A stretch of DNA of 64,000 bases from Ailurus styani (Eukaryota > Chordata > Mammalia > Carnivora > Ailuridae): assembly GCA_002007465.1 (NCBI GenBank), contig LNAC01000018.1:2544732-2608731 (forward strand), written 5' to 3'. The stretch's first letter is position 1, and each line of letters opens with the position of its first letter. A program made the translations under genes and the position numbers. Below the pieces are notes generated by a model, which did no database searches, was not told where the DNA came from, and saw nothing but the letters and a program-made list of their open reading frames with translations. Below, in pieces: positions 1 to 11,972 of the stretch.

Positions 1-59
1 CCAGGATCATGACCTGAGCTGAAGGCAGGTGCTTAACGACTGAGCCACCCAGGCGCCCC
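1..59 (-). mobile_element. SINEC (CAN-SINE), cut by window edge
   Basis: Reverse complement of the SINEC 5' half: 'gatcatgacctgagc', 'gagccacccaggcgcccc'. The tail lies outside the window. Confidence 0.9.
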
Positions 60-1640
60 AGGAATTTGGCTGTTTTGAGGATTTTTTTTTCCTTTTAACT
101 AATCACTTTTGACAGAGGAATCTTCCAATGTTCTGCTTTGGCAGTGAGACCAGCTTCCAGTGTTCTCAGGATAATGAGGAGAAAGGAGGGGGAGGTCCTC
201 ACCGTTCAGAAAGAAGACATTTCAACTTAATCCCGTTTTCGGATATGTAAATTTTTACACACGGGTGTGTGTGTGTGTGTGTGTGTGTGAAAACAACTAT
301 GCCAACCACAGGGGCAGGGACCACATTTTGAGAAAGATGAATACAGACAATATTCAAGCAATATCAACAAGTACTACAGAGTGCTTTTTGCAATTAAATA
401 AGTGCCAGTATTATTGTTCTTTAGTTATGACCTTACATTAAAGGTGAATTAAGAATTGTGGATTAAGAATTAGGTACTTCCTGTTGAGCAACATAATTAG
501 TTTCATTCACACATCCCACTGCAGTAGTTTAGAGGACTGGTCATAATAAAGCAGACTCTATATTATGAATCTCTATCTGGTATCAATTTATAACCAATAG
601 TAAACCAAAATGAATTCTGAACATAGACAAATTAGGCATTTAACAATGTCATAGTATTTCATTTATACTTCTGCTTTCTATCCACAACAGCAATCATTAA
701 AAATTCTATAATGGAATACATTAAAACCTGTACAGTACAACAAAAATATTTTATTATTTTTCAAGTCAGATGCTTCATCAACAAAAATGACTTCCGCATC
801 ATTTCTAATCCTCTCCATTTGAAATAGTTAATAAGCAGCTGTTAGATTAGTAATTTGTCACTACCCAGTTCAACCAGAAAACCTAGTTAGACAGTTTCTA
901 TAAAAGGAGCAAGTCAAGTTGGTTATCTCCATAATCTTGTTTGACCCAATTTCTCTTTTTTTAATTTATTTCTCAATATAAGATAACTAAAAAGTGACCT
1001 CTACAGTCTACTCCCCTAGTTGATCTTCTCTGTCTTCTCCTGGTCTCTATTCCATCATACCAGCTGCATTTAGTCGCACATAATGACAAATATGGAGATC
1101 TCGCTCTCCTTTATGCAGAGTATAAACCTAGGACCGTTAAATTAGTGCACCACGGCTTTAATTTGTGACAGATGATTTAAATATCATACCCATTTAGGTA
1201 CCACCACATTTCATGAAACATCTGGATGTGTCCTTCAAAAGTCTCCTTCCAGATGATAACTTAGAGATACTAAAAATAACAAACCTAACTCAGAACATTT
1301 TAAAATTTGGATAAAATATTTTTTCTAATAAAAAACAAAGTTCAGAGTGTAAGATTCTAACACATTGCCAAACTTCTTATGCAGAGGTAGGAAAATATGA
1401 CTTTTATTTAAGTAAAAGGCTGTTCTGCACACAGATGTTCAATAAATGCTTTCTGGATCAATGCACAGCCCCTAAATGAGTATAAAGAAAAAGAGAATAA
1501 AGGAACATTGAACTCATACAGAGAAGCTAGTCTTCAGAGACAGACATACATAATCATCATATTAACTCGATTCTCAAAAGTTACTGAACACCTATTATGT
1601 GCTAGGTACATGTATAACATAATATAGTACCAGTACACAT
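60..1640. other. Intronic sequence, no gene seen
   Basis: AT-rich unique-looking DNA apart from the (TG)n run. A short stretch near 1430-1455 ('ttcaataaatgctttctgga') looks like the 3' end of a MIR or L2 but is too short to place. Confidence 0.6.
259..289. repeat. (TG)n microsatellite
   Basis: Alternating GT run of about 24 bases after a short 'cacacggg' lead-in. Confidence 0.95.
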
Positions 1641-1745
1641 AGAATTTGGATTCCAGTACCAACCTGACCACTAACTTACTGAATCGCAATCTTTCACAGG
1701 GTCTGTTTTCTCACATCAAAAAATGAGACATTAACTAGAGGTTCT
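1640..1745 (+). mobile_element. MIR fragment
   Basis: Degenerate match to the MIR core: 'ctaacttactgaatc', then 'gtctgttttctcacatc' and 'aaaaatgaga', in the MIR order. Confidence 0.6.
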
Positions 1746-1934
1746 CAAAGACTCCTTAAAATTTCAAAATTCTATAATGTTATAACTCTATTAAATGAAA
1801 TCTTTCTTGTCATTCTTCTACCCTTCCACAGTTAAGGAAATATAAACAATCTGTAAAGTCAGTGAATCTACGTTAGTAATGTTTTCAACCAAAATTTTGT
1901 CATTTACCTGGACTGATAGAATAAAAATAATGAT

Positions 1935-2195
1935 AAACCTAATATAAGTTACATGCTTACAATATGCCAACCATATACTAATTATAGTAAACATGATTAA
2001 CTTATTTAACCCTCACATGAACCCAAGAGACACACCATTATTATTCCCACTATATGGATAACAAAACTGGTGCAAAACCTGAAATCAAACACTAAGTAAG
2101 TGACGGAGAAAGACCTCAAATCCGACCTAACTCCAGAGCCTAAACTCATAACACTAACCAAGAGAAGTGTTTTATCACAAATCTCAGCCACAGCA
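1935..2195 (-). mobile_element. MIR, antisense
   Basis: Reads in reverse as MIR: 'ttatttaaccctcacatgaa', 'attattattcccactata', 'ggataacaaaactg', 'agtaagtgacggag', and 'cagagcctaaactcataac' in the expected order. Confidence 0.75.
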
Positions 2196-3779
2196 GAAGA
2201 TGTGTTACACTGGAGAGGGGGCAAAATGACATAAGGAATTCAGACTATACAGAGTAAAGAAGTATACTTGGGGGCAGTGAAAATGTGATAAAACAGTGTT
2301 TAAGGCTATCCAAGTAGCCACTTAGAAATCCAAGTAAGATTTCTAGCAAAAATGTATGGCAACAAGAATTATTTATCTACATATAATGGAAGAAGGAAAT
2401 GTGATGGTTGACACAGAGGAGACAGAACCAAGAAATATTGCAAAGAAAACCACCAGTCACAAGCAATATTTTAGCTACAGATGCCTCTTCTCACAATTAG
2501 TACTGTACATGATCATGAGAACAATCACCATTCACTTTTCAAATAAAACTTAGCATTTAAAAATAATAAGCAGGGCTTGAAGAAATGTTAATTCTATTAA
2601 ATTATAAAAGATTGAGGATTCTCTTCCAAACTCCCACAACCAAAAACAAGCAAAACACTGCGTGTGCAAATGGGAAATACCATCTCATCTAATTTAAGTC
2701 TCAGACAAGACAAGAAGCTATGAAACAAACAGTATACTCTACCTGAGAGAACGTTAAGAAGCTTAAAAGAAAGAAAAGTATAAACAAAACAAAAAGTGGG
2801 TGGGGGGGACACATTCTATACCTAAACAGAAAGTCTTTAAATCATAGCCTTCTGAGTCCCAGAGAAGAGATTAAGGTGAAGCCCTACAGGGAAATTATCA
2901 AGGAACTATTTCAGAGTAACAGGTGTAACCTACACAAGGTTACCGAGCTAGCAAGTAATGCAGTCCAACTCAAAAGTCAGATGCCAAAGTCCACACAATT
3001 CTGCAAAGTACTGACAATGATAGACACTATTACATAACTGGAAAATGATGGGTTTTGGTAACAGGAGAATCACAATATCAAATAAAACTTCAGAAATCTT
3101 CTTCTCCAACACTCCATCTACTATCCTTCTACTATATGAAGTTTTACTGTAACTTCCTTAACTGATGGTCTCCCAGCCTCTGCTGAAACTCTTCAAAGAC
3201 TTCACAACCTAATCTTAAACCTTACTGAAAAGCTTTATGAATCAAAACCCAATGGTTCTAAAATTTTGTCCTAATGTGTTCCACAGAGTCTATTCTTTAA
3301 ATGTGTTAAGGCGTCTGTTTTCCTTCAACGGGCTTGGTTTCTAGACCCCTTCCCACCCTGATCACTGTTCTCTGGAGCATTTAGCAGTCCACTGTACTCA
3401 GTGATTGAAATAATCAGATAATGGCCTAATCTTGAATTCAGCAGTATTACCCCCTCTCTTTATTATGAACACAGTATTTCTACCAATGTACCCAAATAAG
3501 GCGTTCACAGTTTAGGCTAACTGGTTTGTTTTACCTGTGCAAGGGGAAGGATGTGGTATGTGTTATGTTTTTGTTTCAGCAATGAGAGGGAGGTACATCC
3601 ACATCATATAGTTGCTCATACTAAGCTTGAAGTGAACTAAAACCTTTAACTGATTTTTTTTTATATAAACTGCTTTTAGGTTAAACTTCCTCATGCTTTA
3701 ATACAATTTTTTTTAATTTAAAAGTAGAACTTTATATTGGGTTCTGTTAAACTTCACTTTTTTTTTTCCAGTTCATCAT
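2196..3779. other. Intronic sequence, no gene seen
   Basis: AT-rich DNA with no feature I can name. The open frames here (at 2356-2553 and 2597-2812) have no recognisable domain and ordinary intronic composition. Confidence 0.5.
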
Positions 3780-3990
3780 TCCAGCCTTTCAAAACCCCTC
3801 TGAAGAAGTGCACTGTCCACCCTCTACTGCAGCACATGTATATATTATTATAAATTGCTGATTTCCTGGTCTATGTCCTCCCCTAGACTTTGAGCTTTTC
3901 AAGGACAAGGACTTATCTCCATATCACCTATGCTAAGTATAGTACATGACACTTGGTAGCTGCCCAGGAGATGATGATGAACTAACTCCC
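3780..3990 (+). mobile_element. L2 3' end fragment
   Basis: Follows the L2 3' order: 'cctcccctagactttgagct', 'aaggacaaggactt', 'atgacacttggtagctg', 'gatgatgatgaac'. Confidence 0.65.
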
Positions 3991-4384
3991 TTTGATTCCG
4001 TCATCTAACATATTCTGCCCAGGGCCACCTACAAAATCAGAAATATTCATACAGGTCATCCTTAAAACTTGGGATATAACAGGGTCAAGACTACAGGGCC
4101 TTGTGGCATATCATAAGAGATGCCCCTTCAGATAACAATAAAGTTTAAGGTTACAAATAGCATTGCTCAACTACTTAGGATGCAGGTGACTATTTTTCTC
4201 CAATATTCCCTAACCTTAAGGTTATTATTCAATACACCCTATCCAGGATGCCCAAGAAAAATAAAGTTTTCAGCTATCATATTTCAATCCTGATTTACAG
4301 ACTTGCTTCTCAGAGAAAAATAAGCTTAGAAAAGATGTCCACAAATTTTCTAAAAGCCTTGGTGGGGGGGGCGGGGGTCTGGGG

Positions 4385-4588
4385 GTTAAGCATCTACTTT
4401 GGCTCAGGTCATGATCCCAGAGTCCTAGGATGGAGCCAGTGTCCGGCTTCTTGCTCAGTGGGGAGTCTGCTTCTCCCCCTACCACCTCTGCACATGCACC
4501 GCGCCCCCCCTCCACTCCTTCATGTGCGCATGTGTGCACTCTCTCTCTTTTTCAAATAAATAAATAAAATAATTTAAAAAAAAAAAAC
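4385..4588 (+). mobile_element. SINEC, degenerate head
   Basis: SINEC body from 'ggggttaagcatctacttt' through 'ggctcaggtcatgatccc' and a CT-rich tract to '(aaataaat)' and poly-A. The first bases are replaced by a G-run at 4361-4378. Confidence 0.85.
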
Positions 4589-4598
4589 CTTGGGAATG

Positions 4599-4705
4599 GG
4601 ATGCCTGGCTGGCTCAGTCAAAGAGCACTCTTGATCTTGGGGTCATGAGTTCAAGCCCCATGGTGGGTGTAGAGATTACTTAAATAAATAAAGTTTTAAA
4701 AAATG
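4599..4705 (+). mobile_element. Short tRNA-Lys-like SINEC
   Basis: Old short form: 'gggatgcctggctggctcag', 'gggtcatgagttcaagcccc', 'gtagagattacttaaataaa'. The B-box-like GTTCAAGCC is visible. It directly follows the tail of the preceding SINE. Confidence 0.85.
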
Positions 4706-4845
4706 AAATAAAAGCCCTGGAAGTGATTTCTCAAAAACCACAGAGAAATATTAAAAAGAAAAAACAGGCTGCAGGAAAATGTTCAGATCTTACAGAGACA
4801 ACTTGCCTAAGGTTTGAGTGGAGGAGGGGCACAGAGAGAATTTTA

Positions 4846-4952
4846 AGCAGGTTCCACGCCCAGTGCCTGACACAGGGCTCAATCTCACAACCCTGAGATC
4901 ATGACCTGAAGTGAAATCAAGAGTCGGACACTTAACCAACTGAGACACCCCA
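4846..4952 (-). mobile_element. SINEC, short, antisense
   Basis: Reverse SINEC head with 'ccctgagatcatgacctgaa' and 'cttaaccaactgagacaccc'; lacks the CT-rich tract. Confidence 0.85.
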
Positions 4953-5054
4953 AAATCTACTTATTTTAATATGGTTAGTTGCCTAGACATCACCAATCAA
5001 AATCCCAAAATAAAACTTATAACTAAGATGCAGTTTGGGCTTCACGTTAAAGAG

Positions 5055-5256
5055 CTTTATTTTTTTTTTTAAGATTTTATTTATTTATTTATTTGACACA
5101 GAGAGAGAGATCAGATCACAAGTAGGCAGAGAGAGAGGAGGAAGCAGGCTCCCCGCTGAGCAGGGAGCCCGATGCGGGCCTTGATCCCAGGATCCCTAAG
5201 ATCATGACCTGAGCCGAAGGCAGAGGCTTTAACCCACTGAGCCACCCAGGCGCCCA
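5055..5256 (-). mobile_element. SINEC, young, antisense, TSD cacgttaaag
   Basis: Poly-T at 5060, full reverse body, ending 'gagccacccaggcgccc'. The TSD cacgttaaag is at 5043-5052 and 5257-5266. Confidence 0.93.
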
Positions 5257-5266
5257 CGTTAAAGAA

Positions 5267-6089
5267 TTTTAATTTAAATAACAGGATACTCTAAATCAGC
5301 ATTGTCCAAACTAGGTTCATAGTGTTAATGGATATTCAGAGAAATAGGGTTCTATGGCAAAACAAGTTCAAGAAATTCAAAATTCTATAATTCCCTACCA
5401 TGCCCTCCTTGTTCAAGTCATATTTGAACACATTAAAGGTCCCAAGAAGTCCAACAAAAATGTTAATGCTGCATTTAACATTTTCCAAATTTACTTACCC
5501 ACAAAACCTTCTCTATTATCATTGTTTAATCTATTATCATCTCATTTCTTAGCACTTCACAAAAAAAGAAATCTAGAACAAACTACAACATCTTCAAGTT
5601 GTCCAGAAGTTCCATTTTATGCTTGTTGTTACAGCAAAATTATTAAGTTTCCCCCTTCCACTCTTAAAAGTGTCCCAGTATGGATGATAAATTATCTAGT
5701 CATAGAAATAATACTCCAAAACTAAATATGAGTTATAAAACACATGAACTACCTTTAGCAAATGTTAAATTAACATGGCCATATTCCCGCATGCAGTTAA
5801 AATGTTATGCAGGTGATGATTAATCTCGAACCCTTTTCCCAAACTTCATGAAGAATTCTCTGCTAGCAATCTTACATAAATTTTCAAAATACTCTGGACT
5901 AACAAATTCTTGCTAACTGAACTCACAAACCAAACAGATTTAGACAGTATAACTGCAAAATTTTAAATAGTCCATTATATCAAATTGTAAGGAAAGACAG
6001 TATCTTAAAAACATTAAAGCAGTCCATAAAAGATGTTTAAAGTTTTAAAAGATATTTTTAAAAATTATTCCAGGTCTTAACTATGAGAA
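5267..6089. other. Intronic sequence, no gene seen
   Basis: AT-rich. A 123-codon plus-strand frame at 5354-5725 has no recognisable domain and is treated as chance. Confidence 0.5.
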
Positions 6090-6384
6090 TTCCTCTCTAT
6101 TCTTGACCCTATTTTCACTCAGACCAGTCTTTCTGGATGACCTCATCCATCTCATGACTTCAAAATGCCATTTCTAAGTTGTTAACTCCCAAGTACACTT
6201 CTTCTATGTCCCACACGTATTCAATTCAACATGTCCAAACCTAACACATCAAATTTCTCAAACCTTCCATCCACCTAACCAGTTGTCCAAGCCAGAAACT
6301 TCTCCACCACCTTCTCCTTCACTCATGTTTATTTACCAAGTCATATCAATCCTACCACCTTAAAATGTCTAAGTCCCTCTTTAT
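6090..6384 (+). mobile_element. L2 fragment, left part
   Basis: L2 ORF2 3' region: 'gatgacctcatccatctcat', 'aacatgtccaaacctaacac', 'ttctccttcactcatg'. It continues at 6985 after the RPL34 pseudogene insertion. Confidence 0.65.
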
Positions 6385-6975
6385 ATTTTTGTTGCTATTG
6401 CCTTTTGATTTTTTTATTGCTCAAAAAAGCTTTGTGTTTTTTAATTTGGCTTTCTGACTCTGAGCTTGTGTCTTCGACACTTTCACAACAATTTCCTGCT
6501 CCTCCATAAGGAAAGCCTGCTTGATAGTGTTGTGGACACACTTTGCACACACAGACCCACCAAAGGCCCTGCTGACATGTTTTTTCTTTTTTTTTTTTAA
6601 GATTTTATTTATTTATTTGACGGGGCGGGGGGGGGGGATCACAAGTAGGCAGAGGGAGAGGGAGAACCAAGCCCCCTGCTGAGCAGAGAGCCCAATGCAG
6701 GGCTCACATGACCTGAGCCAAAGGCAGATGCTTAACCAACTGAGCCACCCGGGCACCCCTGGTTTTTTTTGTTCTAGACAACCTTATAAGGACTTTAGGT
6801 CTCACAACATGAACACCTCTAAGGTGACATGGGCATACGCTAATGCGAATTTTGGTGCTAGAAAGGTAAACAATTCTATTACCAGAGGTTCAGGACAACC
6901 TAGTTTTGTTAGAGGTTATATTGTAGGACAGCCTGCGGCAGTATGTCAAACGCTGGACCATTCTGAACGCCTATG
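6385..6975 (-). pseudogene. RPL34 processed pseudogene, interrupted by a SINEC
   Basis: Minus-strand translation from the ATG at 6961 reads MVQRLTYCRRLSYN..SNKTRLS, matching ribosomal protein L34. Codon 24 (Arg) has become TGA at 6892-6890, consistent with CpG decay of CGA. Further on '[19 protein letters not shown]' matches L34, then a SINEC interrupts (6580-6757). The frame resumes as [15 protein letters not shown] and ends [13 protein letters not shown] near 6447. The absence of introns and the L34-like 3' UTR with an AATAAA (minus strand, near 6411) indicate retroposition. The functional parent is elsewhere in the genome. The copy itself sits inside an older L2. Confidence 0.9.
6580..6757 (-). 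mobile_element. SINEC inside the RPL34 pseudogene
   Basis: Poly-T, 'aagattttatttatttattt', then reverse body to 'gagccacccgggcacccc'. It inserted at the A-rich Lys-Lys codons of the pseudogene, and a G-run (about 6622-6638) replaces part of the usual GA tract. Confidence 0.93.
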
Positions 6976-6984
6976 AATGCCATT

Positions 6985-7545
6985 CCCTGAAGAGCCCTAT
7001 TTACCACTTGAATTCAGACTACCACCAACTCTGTTCTCCCAATCTCTAATATTATCCCCTCCAAGTCACTCTCCACACTAGTGATCTTCCTAAAATCTAA
7101 GTCTGATCATGTCATTCTCATGGTTAAACCTGCAATGATTATCCACTGCATTCGACTGAGGCCAAACAACCTAGCATGGCCTAAAATATACTTCACAATC
7201 CAGTCTCAGCCATTGCCACTAACCCCTTTAACTGGCTCCCCATCATCTGGGACTTGTATATACATGCTATTTTTTCAGCAAGTAATTCTTCCCCCTCTCT
7301 CATCCCAACCTTTATCTAGCTAACTTCAACTTATTCATTGTCAAATTAGATGTCATCACCTTTGGGATACTTTCTTCAGTCCACCCTCAACATTAGTAAA
7401 TTTACCCTCCTATATGCTCCACGGATTAACCCAATACAGTCCTTGTGCTGTATGTGGCGAAGTCCTGTTTACTGGTCTATTCTCTATTAAACTATAAGCT
7501 GTCTATACAGACTGTGTCTTGCTTGTTGTCAATAAATGTGAGTAA
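6985..7545 (+). mobile_element. L2 fragment, right part
   Basis: Continues the L2 seen at 6090: 'aagtctgatcatgtcattct', 'aactggctccccatc', 'attagatgtcatcacctttg', 'aactataagctgtctataca'. Confidence 0.65.
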
Positions 7546-7756
7546 TGATGGTCTGACATCTATCTTTTAATTATTATGAACCATATTGGTAGTCCAAACC
7601 TATTAGAAACATACACATTATTGCCCTAAAAAAAGGCATTATATAATTCCGCCCAATGCCCAGTCAGTATGTAACTGGTATCCAAATAATAGATTACTTA
7701 GTTTGGATAGCTTAAGTTAAAGAATTTTGTTCTTAATCCTACAAAGAAGGAGAAGT

Positions 7757-7792
7757 TATATATACACTATATATATATAGTATATATATAAT
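7757..7792. repeat. TA-rich palindromic microsatellite
   Basis: Runs of TA on both sides of 'tacactata', forming a near-perfect AT hairpin. No function is assigned. Confidence 0.8.
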
Positions 7793-8204
7793 CAAGAAGT
7801 CAATGTAATTAAAGAGTAAGTGAACTGAAAATGGAAATTAAGATAGGAGACCAATTTAGAGATTGTTGATACTATGAGAATGAAATAATAAAGAGTGGTG
7901 GTTGGGAAGGAAAGAAAACTAAAATGAAGAAAGATGTGACAAGACTTGTATGCAGAAGGATTTTGTAGTTCAGAAGGTTCAGAAACAGAGAAGCCTTCCT
8001 TGAGCACCCAAACCAGGTCAGGTCTCCTTATTACATGTACCTATAGAATTCTGTCCTTTTTCCTTTATAGAACTTACTACAGTTTCAGGCTCATAATTTT
8101 AATGGGAAAAGTTGTGATAACAATCTATCCCCAACTTCCCAGAATTTGCATTATCTCCTATGTATATCTCCACACATGAATCTACTGGGTGTTTCATAAA
8201 ATAT

Positions 8205-8455
8205 ACCTCCATGTTTTTTCTCCACATTACCTTTGTTCATGTTGTTCCCTCTGCTTGAAATAACCATCCTATAATCAACTATCAAAAGGTCTTCTCCTTT
8301 AAGGCCCAGTTTGAAATAACCTTAACCTGAAATGACCTCTTCCCCTTATGAATACATTGTTAACTATTCATATGGTTACTCCTTTATGTTGCTTTCCATT
8401 ATAGTTCTAGACATTTCTCTCCTCCACATGAATGAGGCAAACTCCTTGAGCTCAG
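8205..8455 (+). mobile_element. L2 3' end fragment
   Basis: 'ttccctctgcttgaaataac', 'aaggcccagtttgaaataac', 'aaactccttgagctcagg' in L2 3' order. Confidence 0.65.
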
Positions 8456-8679
8456 GTATGGGGCAAAGGGAGCAGAGGTAGATGTGGAGAGGATGAATAG
8501 AAGGGAACTCTAAGCACAAAAAACAGCTTAAGAGGAAGTATCAGAGAGCCAATTAAAATCCACTCCCTCTCCCAAAGGATTCTTACACTGGGTTCTACAG
8601 AGACCCTTACAGATGTCTTCCCTCCTAATTCTCATACTACTTACTGGTCATATTATTTCTAGAAAATCACTGCCCAAAA

Positions 8680-9195
8680 GAAAGATAATATAAGTTCCAA
8701 ATTCAAGATACACATGTAATTTTATATTTTCTACTAACTATACTTTTATTTTAAGTTTTTATTTATTTATTTATTTGAGAGAGACAGAAAGAGAGAGCAT
8801 GAGCAAAGAGGGGTAAGAGCAGACTCCTTACTGGGCAGGGAGTGCGATGCAAGGCTCAATCCCAGGACCCTGAGATCATGACCTGAGCTGAAGGCAGATG
8901 CTTAACTAAGCCACCCAAGCACCCCCTAATTATACTTTTAAAAAGCAAAAGAAACAGGTAAAATCAATAATATATTCTACCTAACCCAAAATATCTAAAA
9001 TATTATCATTCCAACATGTCATCAATATGAAAATTATTGATGAGACATTTTAATCCCCTTTTCACAATACGTCCTCAAAATCCATTATATATTTGCACTT
9101 CCAGCACACCTCAATTTGGACCAGCCACATTTCAAATGCTCAACAGCCACATATGACCAGTGGCTACCATACTGGACTTGCAGCTCTAACAATAT
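8680..9195 (+). mobile_element. hAT-type non-autonomous DNA transposon fossil
   Basis: Two parts (8680-8743 and 8926-9195) around a SINEC match one mammalian-wide element. Signatures include 'acatgtaattttatatttt', 'caacatgtcatcaatatgaa', 'ctcaatttggaccagccaca' and 'agtggctaccatactggact'. The family name is not certain. Confidence 0.6.
8744..8925 (-). mobile_element. SINEC, antisense
   Basis: Reverse SINEC; TSD 'ctaactatactttta' (near 8730) and 'ctaattatactttta' (8926). Confidence 0.9.
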
Positions 9196-9860
9196 CCCTG
9201 TCACTCACTGAAAGTTTTAGCACCTGCCTCAACTATTCAAACTCCAACCCAACACCTCGGCTGTATTTCTTAACTTTTTATCATTACTCTCCACCCTCAG
9301 CCACTCCACCCTCAGCCACTCTCCCGTAGCCACACCTTGGACCTTTCTACCAAAACCTGCACCACTTCCAAAATCACTAATTCAAACACTGAATCCTCCA
9401 ACTACCACCACCTATTCTTGCTTATATATCTCCACTGCAACAATTCAACATCATAAATATCTATCACTCTCTATCCATGTGCCCCTAGAGAGATTCCATG
9501 GTCCATCATTAAACTTTCCTCTGCAAAATTCCCTTCACCATCTATGCCTGGCACATTCAACTGGTTCCAACTTAACAACACAGGCAGACAGAAGATTGCA
9601 CGCACAAAAGCAAAGAGATGTTACTATACATCCATAATTGTCAATTTCAATGGACACAGGCATCCCACTCAATTTTCCAGTAAGCCAGTAATCGAACTTC
9701 CAATGATAATTACTTTAATCTTTTCCTTGCTCCTCCCACATCTCTTTCCTCCAAAACTACCTTTAATAAGCATATATAACCAAATGACTATTCAACTTTC
9801 TATATCAAAGCCTTCAAAATTATTATCTGTTATTAAAAGAAAAAAAAAAAAAACTTCCAG
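9196..9860. other. Pyrimidine-rich intronic DNA, possibly very old L2
   Basis: Strand-biased C/T-rich sequence with a small direct repeat 'ccaccctcagccact' (9290-9320). It faintly resembles the L2 ORF2 region ('accttggacctttctacc') but is too diverged to call. The long frame 9544-10041 runs into the following SINEC and is not a gene. Confidence 0.35.
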
Positions 9861-10047
9861 AGGTGCCTGGATGGCTCAGTTGGTTGAGCCTCAGACTTTT
9901 GGTTTCGGCTCAGGCCACGATTTCAGGGTTCTGGGATGGGGCCCATATCCGGGTCCACGGAGTTTACTTCTCTCCCTCTCCTGCTCCCCCTCCCAATACT
10001 CACGTGCTCACGCACTCTCCCTCTCTCTCCCTCTAAAATAAATAAAT
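9861..10047 (+). mobile_element. SINEC, older
   Basis: 'aggtgcctggatggctcag' through CT-rich tract to 'aaaataaataaata'. A younger SINEC inserted in its tail. Confidence 0.88.
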
Positions 10048-10290
10048 AGGGCACCTGGGTGGCTCAGTGGGTTAAAGCCTCTGCCTTCGGCTCAGGTCAT
10101 GATCTCAGCGTCCTGGGATGGAGGCCCGCATCGGGCTCCCTGCTCAGCAGGGAGTCTGCTTCCTCCTCTCTCTCTCTGCCTACTTGTGATCTGATCTCTC
10201 TGTGTGTGTCAAATAAATAAATAAAATCTTTTAAAAAAAAAATTAATAAATAAATAAAAATAAAATAAAATAAATAAACTTTAAAAAAAC
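10048..10290 (+). mobile_element. SINEC, young, in the tail of another
   Basis: Near-consensus 'gggcacctgggtggctcag' to 'aaataaataaataaaatctt', with a long (AAATA)n tail to 10290. Confidence 0.92.
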
Positions 10291-10726
10291 TCCAAAATTT
10301 AAAAACAGCATTTTTTGCTAATTATAAAAATGTGTTCTTTATAAAAATTCATATATAGAAAGGTACAAGGGAACCAAGCTATTTTTCATGTACTTAACTG
10401 GAATACTAGAATATAAGTTTCACAAGGGCCAAGACTCAAATCTATTTCACTTCCAAATAATGACTGAGCATCGAACACAGTATCTGGCATGTAAACCAGC
10501 TCTCATTTTTACTCATGGAATGAGATCCTTGCCTTAAGCAACTGGGATATGAAAGGCCAAATTTGAAACAGGGAAAGGGAAAGGAAAGGGGAGAGTGCTT
10601 ATTTGTTTTCAAGGTTTAGCACAGAATGTATATAGCCCAGTAAAGGAATAATTATGTTTTTACTTAACATGAAACTTTTTTAAATGTACCAAAAAAAATA
10701 ATGGAAAATATATGAATATATATTTA
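10291..10726. other. Intronic sequence, no gene seen
   Basis: AT-rich; a short GGAAAG-rich run at 10570-10592. Nothing else recognised. Confidence 0.5.
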
Positions 10727-10923
10727 TTTTTTTAAAGATTTTATTTGTTTGACAGAGAGAGAGAGAGATCACAAGTAGGCAGAGAGGCAGGCAGAGAGAG
10801 AGAGAAGAAGAAGCAGGCTCCCCGCTGAGCAGAGAACCCAATGCGGGCTCGATCCCAGGACCCTGAGATCATGACCTGAGCTGAAGGCAGAGGGTTTAAC
10901 CCACTGAGCCACCCAGGCACCCC
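10727..10923 (-). mobile_element. SINEC, antisense
   Basis: Poly-T, 'aaagattttatttgtttgac', GA tract, 'gagccacccaggcacccc'. Confidence 0.92.
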
Positions 10924-11842
10924 TGGAAAAAAATATATTAAGTGTAACACAAACTTTAATGGTTTATGCTTCCACAAAAAGCTAGACTTTTCTCACCACT
11001 TCAATTAAACTTCCTCATGGATTACAGGATGAACACACATAAATCTAAGCACTTTTCAAGACTTAACCAAGTGTCAATCACTGTGGCAATTAACTTAAGT
11101 CTCTTTGTCTTCCCCAAACATCAACTGGCATAACTGCTAGATTCTGTGGGCATATATATTTACCACAGTTACCCGTTTTCAAAATGAGGTCTCTAAAACT
11201 TTCCTCTCCACCTCCACCTACAGAATTCTCCTCTTCAAAGAATGCTATATCAAATTTGGAAAATTATATTTATAAGACTATGAGATATAATTAGATGGTT
11301 TAATTAGAAGCAACAGCTTAAAAACAACATTAAAAGTAAATAATATACATAACTAATATTTCATCACCAGTTTTGATTTTAAAAGCAACTTATTAATACA
11401 AATTACGTAAAGGAACTAGAGAGGAAATAGGATGAGGGTGCACCAAAAAAGGCCTCAAAGTTTTGTAATACTCTATTAAATTGGATGTTTTGTTAATCTT
11501 CTATAAGTTTTACATTCCTCAAAGTTATACATATTATTTTGTATATACATTTTCTTAAAGCAACCTAGCTTTCTCTCAGAAAAGAACATAATTTTTATTA
11601 TCACTAAATATATATCTTCATTCAACATTGGCAACTATTTAAGAATGGTTATCATATATTAATACAGTTCATATTATGAGCTTCACAGAGTTTACAATGT
11701 CCACCAATGACCATACACAAACACTTACCATATTCCCTCCCTAAAAGGAAACAAAATAACAGTAAAAGAAGAAAAAAAGAAAAGTTAAGTCATAAGCACA
11801 AAGAGCAATTACAATAATCAACTGGTTTAAAAAAAAAAAGTA
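10924..11842. other. Intronic sequence, no gene seen
   Basis: AT-rich; no repeat family or exon recognised. Confidence 0.5.
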
Positions 11843-11972
11843 TGGGCGCCTACGTGGCTCAGTCAGTTAAGCATCTGACTTGTGATTTCAGCTCACGTCT
11901 TGATCTCAGGCTCCCAGGTCCAAGCCCCATGCTGGGCTCTTAAAAAATAAATTAATTTAAAAAAAAAAAAAG
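11843..11972 (+). mobile_element. SINEC, short
   Basis: 'tgggcgcctacgtggctcag', 'tccaagccccatgctgggct', then poly-A without the CT-rich tract. Confidence 0.85.

Noticed and set aside
4599..4705. Possible tRNA-Lys gene
   Set aside because: Has A- and B-box-like text but continues into a SINEC tail and cannot form an intact cloverleaf; it is a tRNA-derived SINE.
9544..10041. 165-codon plus-strand open frame
   Set aside because: Its 3' third is SINEC (the MAQLVEPQTFGFGSGHD type translation recurs in most SINECs); the rest has no domain.
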